Origin: Neoarius graeffei
Taxonomy: Eukaryota > Chordata > Actinopteri > Siluriformes > Ariidae
Direction of reading: 5' to 3'
Assembly: GCF_027579695.1 (NCBI RefSeq)
Contig: NC_083571.1
Location: 49,709,390 to 49,773,389, forward strand
Length of the DNA stretch: 64,000 bases
The notes under the pieces are model-generated. The model saw nothing but the letters and a program-made list of their open reading frames with translations, made no database searches and was not told the origin of the DNA. Every line of letters starts with the position of its first letter. Positions within the stretch are counted from its first letter, which is position 1. This document shows positions 56,189 to 64,000 of this stretch, piece by piece. The translations under genes were made by a program, and so were the position numbers.

Positions 56189-59100
56189 GTTTAAAAAAAC
56201 CACACCTTTTTTTAAATGTAATTCAAAAGGGTGGGCTTTCATATATTCTATAGTCATTACATATAAAGTGAAATATTTCAAGCCTTTTTCTGTTTTAAAT
56301 TTTGATTATGGCTTCTTGCTCATGAAAATCAGAAATCCAGTCTCTCAAATTATTAGAATATTTCCCAAGATCAATCAAAAAAGGATTTACAATACAGAAA
56401 TGTCCAACTTCTGTAAAGTATGTTCATTTATACACTCAATGCTTAGCTGGGGCTCCTTTACCACAAAGTACTGCATCAATGCAGCATGGCATGAAGGTGA
56501 TAAGCCTGTGGCACTCAAGCCTCAACACCAGGCACTGCCCAAATGCCTGATTTGCCCAACCAAGATGCTCAGGCAGAAATATTTTAGCGAGTTAGGCCTG
56601 TTCGGGCACACCTATGGTCGGCTTCTTTAAGCACAAAAATTATTTTCAAGCGAGTACATTACAAAAAACAAACAACGTATTAACCTGCATCCTTGCCTCC
56701 CCCTGTGATTGCCGTTTTGTTTTTTTTCTTCCCGATTTGTAATGGTGATTCTGATTGGCTCGCTTCAGGTGCATGTGCACATTTGTGCTTTTCATCTCTA
56801 CGAGTGGTCACTGGTGCCCTCTACATTTTCCCGGGTTGACTTCAGGATGTCCACATATAGAACCCTTGCACTGACATCACATTTACCTTAGCAAATTACT
56901 GCTACCCAATGCATTGGGGACAAGCGAACTACGTTCACATACTGAAGCCAAGTGAAGATGTCTGGCGTCTGTTGCTGTCGTCCGAAGAAAACTCCAGCTA
57001 AAATAGCTCTACTACCGGATTACTTGGATAATCTTAGTCAGAAAGAAGTGAAGGAGAGATACAGAAATTAGAGTTCATTAGCGGTTACAGTTCATACAAA
57101 ATTTCTCAAAACAACTGGAGTGATGGTGCAGATTTGTGGCCTAATGTTAGCATTAGCTACATGTTGGAATATACCTTCTTTTTCCACCCTGAAGAGTCCC
57201 GACACAGAACAACAGTTGTTTTTTTTTAACCCGACAAAAGCAAGAAAACCTTTGTGTAAAGGCTTTTTCCCTACATCAGCTTTTGGGAACAGAATGTTGC
57301 GAAAGCCAAAGCATTTACTCTCAAAAGGACTCAGACCTGAACTGTGGGCTAGATGGTATTCCCGCCCCTCCATGTCTCAACAACCCCAAAGACATCTAGT
57401 TACAGAGCTATTTGCACTCTGTCATTTATTGATTGATACTTATTATTGTTAAAACAATATCTGAAGTGTTATTTGTAAAATAAAATATTTTGCTCTAGAC
57501 TTTCAAACAATGTTGTAAGATTTTATTTAAATTTTATCTAACAGTGGATAGTACAATAATTACAAACGCTAACAGAATCGGCACATTCCAATTGTAACTA
57601 TAATCACCCTTGCAATAATAATTTCAATAAACGGTTAATGTTCAGTTCCCTCTTCATTTATTCTCTATTCAAAAGGCACAACTGAGTCACACAGGTTGAT
57701 AAGTGTGTAACTGACAGTAACAATTTTGCACAGGACTGGGGTTCCTCTGATAACAGAAACAAAGCTTCAGCACTCTCTGCTCTTAATCTTTTCTGTTCTT
57801 TCAGGATATATCGTGCATGTCCCTCCTTATTGGATTTTTTACTCAATTATGTCCAAGTTGTTTGAAACCAATCTGGGTTTTCAGTGTAGAAAAAGGAAGC
57901 TGCTTCACCTGTAAGAAAATCAAACACTTTCATGAAGAAGCTAACTCGAATTCGAGCAGAAAAAATAAAACAAGATTCTTAAGCAAACTCTTCCATACTT
58001 GCTTCCAACTTTCTATTATTTAAAAATACATTTTAAATACAAATCGCAAATTTCTCTGGAGTTTTCAGGCTTAGCGCCTCACATCATATCCTCATTAACC
58101 ACTCATTTCTTCATTGCTCTTAAAGCATTTGCTTCTCTTTGTTAACATTTTTCTTGATAGTGGGGAGACAGTAATACCTTTTATCTATTTCTTGATTTGA
58201 ACAACCAAAAATAGTGCAAAAATGAACCATATCGAAGACAGATTAAGCCTTGCTTACACATGGGCAAGCGGTAAGACATGCTTTTGTGTCTCAAATAGTA
58301 AACCACACCCTCTACAGTAAATATACTGTATATAATTTACATAGTGAATGAATTATCCCATAGATAAATATTTTACCCCATTTATCATGACATCATGCAT
58401 GGGAAGATGAGGACAGATTGTTTAATTTCCTCCTAAATGCAATGGCAAACTGAACGAGGAGTCTGTACTGCTGTACTGTATTCTGTTTTATAATGTTTTT
58501 AGTTTTATAATTCATCTTTGCAATATTGCTAGTCACTGTTATAAGCAAAACAAAGTGTTTTGTGTCCTAAACACTATATAAAAAGACGTATTACGTACTA
58601 TTACCGTACGTAAGTCTTACATATATGATACTGATTTATGTTTCATGTTTTCAGGCCTTGTCTTGTTCTTCTGTTGCAAAAATAAATGTTTTTAAAAATA
58701 AATGTTTTTTTGAAAAACATGTACTTTTGTTGAAATAACTCAATTATACCCCTAGAAAACATATATCGGTATTGCCTTGAACCGTATACTTGAAAACTTG
58801 CTGAAATACTGCAAAATTTTAGGGCAAAAGGAAATTCAAGGGGGGCAAAAAAAAAAATTGAGGCCATTTAAAGTGTCAAAAGTTAATGTTGAGGCCTGGC
58901 ACTGCTGAGGTGTTACTGAAGCCCAGGTTGATTTGATAGCAGCCTTCAGATCATCTGCATTTTTTAGTTGTGTTTCTCTCATCTTCCTCTTGATAATAGC
59001 CCACAGATTCTCTATGGGGTTCAGGTCAGGCGAGTTGGCTGGCCAATAAAGCACAGTAATATCATGGTCAGCAAACCATTTGGTTGTAGTTTTAGCATTG

Positions 59101-60012
59101 TGGGCAGGTGCTAAGTTCTGCTGGAAAAGGAAATCACCATCTCCATAAAGCTTGTCAGCAGATGGAAGAATGAAGTGCTCTGAAATCTCCTGGTAGATGG
59201 TTGTGTTGACTTTGGACTTGATAAAACACAATGGACCAACACCAGCAGATGACATGGCACCCCAAATCACAGATTGTGAAAACTTCACACTGGACTTCAA
59301 ACACCTTGGATTCTGTGCCTCTCCACTCTTCCTTCAGACTCTAGGACCTTGATTTCCAAACAAAATGCAAAATTTACTTTCATCTGAAAAGAGGACTTTG
59401 TACCACTGAGCAACAATCCAGTTTTTTCTCTCCTTAGCACGGGTAAGACGCTTCTGGCATTGTCTCTGGTTAAGGAGTAGCTTGATATTAGGAATGTGAC
59501 AGTTGTAGCCCCTTTCCTGAAGGCATCTGTGCATGGCGGCTATTGATGCATGGACACCAGCCTCAGTCCACTCCTAGCGAAGCTCTCCCAAGTTCGTGAA
59601 TTGACTTTTCTTGACAATTCTTTCAAGGCTATGGTCATCCCTGTTGCTTGTGCACCTTTTTCCAGCCAGCCTTTTCAGCAATGACCTTCTTGCGGCTTAC
59701 CCTCCTTGTGGAGGGTGTTGATGATCGTCTTCTGGACAACTGTCAAGTCAGCAGTCTTCCCCACAATTGTGGCTGCATGTACTGAACTAGACAGAGATGT
59801 ATGGCATTTATCCTGTTTTACTCTGTTTTAGCTCTAAATGAAATACTCTAATATTTTAAAATGTTTTTTGCATTGTAGGCCATAATTATCAAAAGTAAAA
59901 TAGAAAAATGTTTGAAACATCGTGCTTATGTATAATAGTCTAGGATATAGTACATTTTCACTTACTTAAATAAATTATGGAACTTTTCATGATATTCTAA
60001 TTGTTTGAGATA
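56107..60012 (-). mobile_element. Tc1-like transposon A, split by a second element
   Basis: The left TIR region GTGCATCTCAAAAAATGAG (after TA) is answered at 59980-60012 by ATTCTAATTGTTTGAGATAC. The right part holds a transposase frame, 59300-58836, with VIWGAMSSAGVGP, FLFQQNLAPAHNA and [14 protein letters not shown]. An upstream piece is at 59534-59334 (LFSDESKFCI). The C-terminal tail (reads GKGAPAKH) lies at 56440-56500. The pieces are separated by about 2.3 kb of inserted DNA. A long T-then-G run is at 56140-56188. Confidence 0.75.
56856..58401 (+). mobile_element. YqaJ-relic DNA transposon, second copy (inside Tc1 A)
   Basis: It starts TATAGAACCCTTGCACTGAC and follows the 13661-14846 copy through CTGAAGCCAAGTGAAGATGT, TGTTGCTGTCGTCCGAAGAA and later blocks to CATGACATCATGCATGGG. 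It is longer than the first copy by scattered insertions, and its right terminus is decayed. The short coding relic is also present, out of frame. Confidence 0.65.
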
Positions 60013-61678
60013 CACTACAACCCCTGGCAAAAAGTATGGAATCACCAATCTTGAATGAGCACTCATTCACACGTTTTATTCTGTAGAACAAACTCAGATC
60101 ACAAACATGATACAATAATAAAGTCATTCCAAAGTGCACCTTCTTGGCCTTCAGAAACACTAAAAGAAATGAAGAAAAAGCATTGTGGAAGTCAGTAAAT
60201 GTTACTTTTATAGACCAAGCACAGGGGAAAAAAAAATATGGAATCACTCAATTCTGAGGAAAAAAATATGGAATCATGAAAAACAGACATGGACTTGATG
60301 AGTGACAAACAGTATTCTTCATCAATCTGGTGCCAACTCTCTTTGATTGCAGTTGCCAGATCAGCTTTGCAGGCCAGAGCCTTGTCGTGGACCATTTTTT
60401 TCAATTTCCACCACAAGTTTTCTATTGGGTTGAGATCTGGACTATTTGCAGGCCATGACATTGACTGGATGTGTCTTTCACCAAGGAATGCTTTCACAGT
60501 TTTTGCTCTATGGCACGATGCATTGTCATCTTGGAAAATTATTTCAGCATCCCCAAACATCTTTTCAATTGAAGGGATAAGAAAACTGTCCAAAATGTCA
60601 ATGTAAACCTGTGCATTTATTGAAGAAGTAACCACAGCCATCTCCCCAGTGCCTTTGCCTGACATGCAGCCCCATATCATCAAGGATTGTGGAAATTTGG
60701 ATGTTTTCTTCAGGCAGTCCTCTTCATAAATCTCACTGGAACGGCACCAAACAAAAGTTCCAGCATCATCACCTTGTCCAATGCAGATTCGTGATTCATC
60801 ACTGAAGATAACTTTCATCCAGTCATCCACAGTCCATGATTGCTTCTCCTTAGCCCTTTGTAGTCTTGTTCTTTTCTGTTTAGGTGTCAATGATGGTTTT
60901 CTTTTAGCTTTCCTATATGAAAATCCCATTTCCTTTAGGTGATTTTTCACGGTTCAGTCACATACTTGTACATTGACTCCAGCTTCCTCCCATTTATGCT
61001 TCATTTGTTTTGTTGTACTTTTTCGGTTTTCAAGACATATGGCCTTAAGTTTTTTGTCTTGACGCTTTGATATCTTCCTTGGTCTACCAGTACGCTTGGC
61101 TTTAAAAACCTTCCCATGCTGTTTGTACTTGATCCATATCTTAGATACAGCTGACTGTGAACAGCCCACATCTTTGGCAACCATGCGTGAAGAGTTACCT
61201 TCTTTAAGAAGTTTGACAATCCTCTCTTTTGTTTCAAGAGACATCTCTCTTGTTGGAGCCATGATTCTTGCCAATCCACTTGGTCCAGCAGCCCGCCAAG
61301 GTGTGATAACTGCGCTGTTTCTAACTGCAGACTAACGAGCAGATCTAAGCTGAGGCAGGTGTCAATTTAGGGAAAGGAAATTGACTGGGTGAGTCCTTAT
61401 TTTCTACCTGAAAATTGAGTGATTCCATATTTTTTTCCTCAGAATTGAGTGATTCCATATTTTTTTCCCTGTGCTTGGTCTATAAAAGTAACATTTGCTG
61501 ACTATCACAATGTATTTTCTTCATTTATTTTAGTGTTTCTGAAGGCCAAGAAGTTGCACTTTGGAATGACTTTATTATTGTATCATGTTTGTAATCTCAG
61601 TTTGTTCTACAGAATAAAACGTCTGAATGAGTGCTCATCCAAGACTGGTGATTCCATACTTTTTGCCAGGGGTAGTAG
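60013..61678 (-). mobile_element. Tc1-like transposon B, nearly intact
   Basis: TIRs of about 220 bp begin CCCCTGGCAAAAAGTATGGA, with TA at both edges (60011-60012, 61679-61680). It is inserted in the right terminal repeat of transposon A. Its transposase frame is broken by one stop codon only. Confidence 0.88.
60192..61262 (-). pseudogene. Tc1 transposase of element B, one in-frame stop
   Basis: From ATG at 61262 (MAPTREMSLETKER) the frame has a helix-turn-helix with SRMVAKDVGCSQSAVSKIW, then the GRPRKI linker motif. After TGA at 60954-60956 it continues in the same frame with VIFSDESRICI, IIFQDDNASCHRA and [14 protein letters not shown], which carry the DDE-type acidic residues. The stop stands where a CGA-to-TGA change would produce it. 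At the 3' end the frame runs on into the terminal repeat, so the usual Tc1 C-terminus appears shortened. Role when intact: cut-and-paste transposition at TA. Confidence 0.85.
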
Positions 61679-61793
61679 TACTGACAGCTAAGATAAACTG
61701 AATAAACAGATGAAATTAGATGTGGCTCCTGCTTGGTTGAAATGAAAACATGCACCCACACCGGCTCTTTGTGGATAAGATTGGACACCCCTG

Positions 61794-62359
61794 AACAAAC
61801 ACACATGATGTTTCAGTATTCCATACAAAGAATTGCATGCGTGTCATTTACATCACAGATTACACTATGATGTAACAGAGAAATATGGAGGAAGAGTGAA
61901 GTACAGATCCCCAACTCATATTCTCTACTGCTCAATGGTTTAATCAATGGACAAAGCACACAATAAAACCAATGCTCTGCTTTTCTCCTGTGTTCCAGAG
62001 CTCTTTAATGAGACAGTAGGTGATTGTATTGTTTGTGATTAATAGATGCATTGTCATTATTGTAACGTGGGTTAGGATGACTAAATGAGACCTACAAAAA
62101 GACCTGAGCCATATAGAAGCTTCCTGCTTTGGTCACTATCTATTTTTATCTGCTAAGTCCCTGTGTATATCGTTACTCCAGAAACTACAACATATGGAGA
62201 ATAAGTGCATTAATATAAACCTTTCATTTTGTCAGAGCTGCTGTTCTAGTAAATTAAGGAAAACCTTCTGAGCAAATCAGAATCAAGAATTCAACAGTGC
62301 TGGGTCATTTGAACAATCGCACAATTTTTAAATTATATTTTATCAAAGTATAAATAAAA
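61794..62359. other. Unassigned sequence
   Basis: No gene. GAGCAAATCAGAATCAAGAA and TTCAACAGTGCTG near 62270 match the motif at 21240 and may be a MITE end. Confidence 0.3.
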
Positions 62360-63826
62360 CAGTTGCGGTCAGAATTTCATCATGGACATGAGTGTCATGG
62401 CAATATTGGGCTTTCAAAGATTTCTTTGAAATGTTCTTTTTTCTAGGGCAGAATGATTGAACAACATATCCTTAACAAGAAGAAAAAAAAGCCAATAATT
62501 TAGTGCACAAGTTTTATTTTATTTTATTCTTTTTAAAATGTCCCTAAGCAAGTTTCACCTCAACCAGACACTTTTGGTAGCCATCAACAAACTTCTGGCA
62601 TAATTCTGGTTGAATATCTGGCCACTCTATTTGCCAGAATTGCTAGAGTTCACTTAAACTTATTGATTTCCTGGCACGGATCCGACTTTTAAGCACAGAC
62701 CACATATTTTGGATAGGGTTGAGCTCAGGACTCTGGACAAAAGCTTGGAGTCATTGTCCTGTTGAACACCCAATGTGTTCAAGTTTCAACTGTCTAGCTG
62801 AAGTTATGCTGAAAAATTCTGAGGTAGTCCTCCTTCATTATTCCACTTTGTGCAATACACCAGTTCCACTGGCAGCAAAACAACCCCAGAGCATGATTCT
62901 AACACCACCATGCTTAACAGCTGGTACAGTGTTCTTGGGGTCAAATACCTCACCTTTACACCTCCAAATACACCTATGGTCATTGTGGCCAAGCTTTCTT
63001 CCAGAATGCTTTTTCTTTTTCCATGTGATCAACCGCAAACTTTAGTTAAGCTTGAAGGTGTCAATTCTGGAGCAGAGGCTTCATTCTTAAACAGCAGCTT
63101 CTTAGTCCATGGCGATGTTAAGCTTGCTTGAGCGTAGACAGCGACACTGATGTTCCTGCAGCTTCCAGTTCATGGCAGGTCTGTGCCTTGGTGATTCCTG
63201 CGTTGTTCCGAACCATCCAAACCAAGTTCCTCTCAGCTGAGAGTAACACTTTGGGTCTTATTTCAGACCATAGCAAAGTGGCTACACCTCCCAATAACTT
63301 TTAATTACATACAATTGTTTGAATTGATAATCTTAGAATCTGCAGTTGTTTAGAAGCAGCTTCAAGAAACATTCCTGACTTAAGTAAATCTATGATCCTC
63401 TTTCTCAGATCTGCACTGAGCTCCTTGGACTTTCTCACTGTAATGAGTGCTGGTCAATCCACCAAGTGCTGTCAAACAAACCCTTTTTATGTTGGCACAG
63501 AGAAGCTACCAGCTATAGTCAAATCATGAGCACTAACAGCCTTGGCAAATTAAGACATTTTGGAACTTTTAGCACTACTAGATTAATCATCTAAGTGGAT
63601 GCATGTATAATTTTGACCCTGTGTTGATTTCAGAAACCCAAAATAAATTACAATGTGCATCAAATTTTGGGGCTTTTCCTATTAAAGATGCATGTTATAC
63701 AACCATTCTGCTATGGGGGGGGTAGGGGGGGTTGGGGGGGGTGGAGTTCAAAGTAACCACTGAAAGTCAATATTGCCATAGCATTCATGTCCATGATGGA
63801 TGTCTGAAAACTTTTGACCATAACTG
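62360..63826 (-). mobile_element. Tc1-like transposon C, decayed
   Basis: The left TIR CAGTTGCGGTCAGAATTTC with CATCATGGACATGAGTGTCA matches, inverted, the right end TGACCATAACTG (to 63826, then TA). The - strand interior has [20 protein letters not shown] at about 62945-62880 and an N-terminal helix segment near 63410. Frameshifts are frequent. A G-rich run is at 63715-63742. Confidence 0.7.
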
Positions 63827-63828
63827 TA

Positions 63829-64000
63829 TATACAATGCTGTAGTCACATTTTTGATATTGTGGGATTATTTTATATTTTGCCATGATTGTGTGTTAATAA
63901 ATACATTTAATCATATTCGATCAAGTCACTTGAATATGATTACAGTAAGGTTCCTTATTAATTCAATGTACATGTTTGTTTTTTGTTCATTTATAATGCA
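63829..64000. other. Unassigned AT-rich sequence at window edge
   Basis: Contains an imperfect inverted motif ATCATATTCGATCAAG / CTTGAATATGAT near 63911-63940. Otherwise nothing. Confidence 0.3.

Larger units (their letters stand above)
56020..61793. mobile_element. MITE split by nested transposons (outer shell)
   Basis: The left end CAGGGGTGTCCAACCTTATC and the ~70 bp after it are matched in inverse orientation at 61720-61793 (ending GATTGGACACCCCTG). Shared text includes CCGGTGTGGGTGCATGTTTT on the reverse strand. Everything between, about 5.6 kb, is later Tc1 and other insertions. Confidence 0.8.

Noticed and set aside
55932-56630. 232-codon + strand ORF
   Set aside because: It runs through a poly-T/poly-G tract and Tc1 terminal sequence antisense to the transposase; it has no coding signature.

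Overview
This is vertebrate nuclear DNA, almost certainly from a ray-finned fish. It is AT-rich and intron-bearing, and crowded with (GT)n/(CA)n microsatellites. It carries many copies of one tRNA-headed SINE with a (TGAGA)n tail and several families of Tc1-like transposons with long terminal inverted repeats (TIRs) and TA target sites. The mix resembles otophysan fish, possibly a catfish, but the species is inference. No prokaryotic operon, CRISPR array, rRNA gene or genuine tRNA gene was seen.

Two host loci can be supported. (1) PEA15 on the + strand has three coding exons between 36454 and 37813. They splice in frame to a 130-residue death-effector-domain protein with the family's two phosphorylation sites and C-terminal ERK-docking tail, followed by a long, nearly gene-free downstream stretch. 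(2) A TRIM-family gene lies on the - strand (55459 down to 51764). Its exon lengths (96, about 234, 23, 146 and 173 bp) carry the usual TRIM coiled-coil architecture and lead to an acidic tail. Its RING/B-box exon is not in the window. It has a lost or shifted splice acceptor, a double frameshift in the last exon and a decayed inverted copy of two of its exons, so it may be decaying.

The rest is a repeat landscape. 0-4.9 kb: SINEs and a broken THAP domain. 4.9-6.5 kb: a complete but decayed Tc1 element. 7-8.3 kb: a non-autonomous element with internal palindromes. 10.3-14.8 kb: a Tc1-like relic with a perfect palindrome, SINEs and a ~1.2 kb element with a YqaJ-type N-terminal relic. 16-18.2 kb: inverted-repeat elements. 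19.4-20.4 kb: a Harbinger-like element with a Myb/SANT relic. 22-23.7 kb: a GC-rich element inserted in a SINE. 24.7-25.6 kb: Tc1 pieces. 26-32.8 kb: mostly unassigned sequence. 32.8-33.8 kb: a 69-bp-arm perfect palindrome and a head-on SINE pair. 35.6-36.3 kb: a TTAA-flanked MITE just upstream of PEA15. 44.3-46.1 kb: a Tc1 element with three insertions. 47.4-48 kb: the 3' end of a LINE. 48.5-51.4 kb: two inverted Tc1 halves. 56.0-61.8 kb: a three-level nest of transposons. 62.4-63.8 kb: another Tc1-like element.

I found no undescribed multi-gene system. The most unusual signals are the fold-back palindrome that explains its own sequence context (32.8-33.3 kb), the decaying TRIM locus, and the transposon nest.
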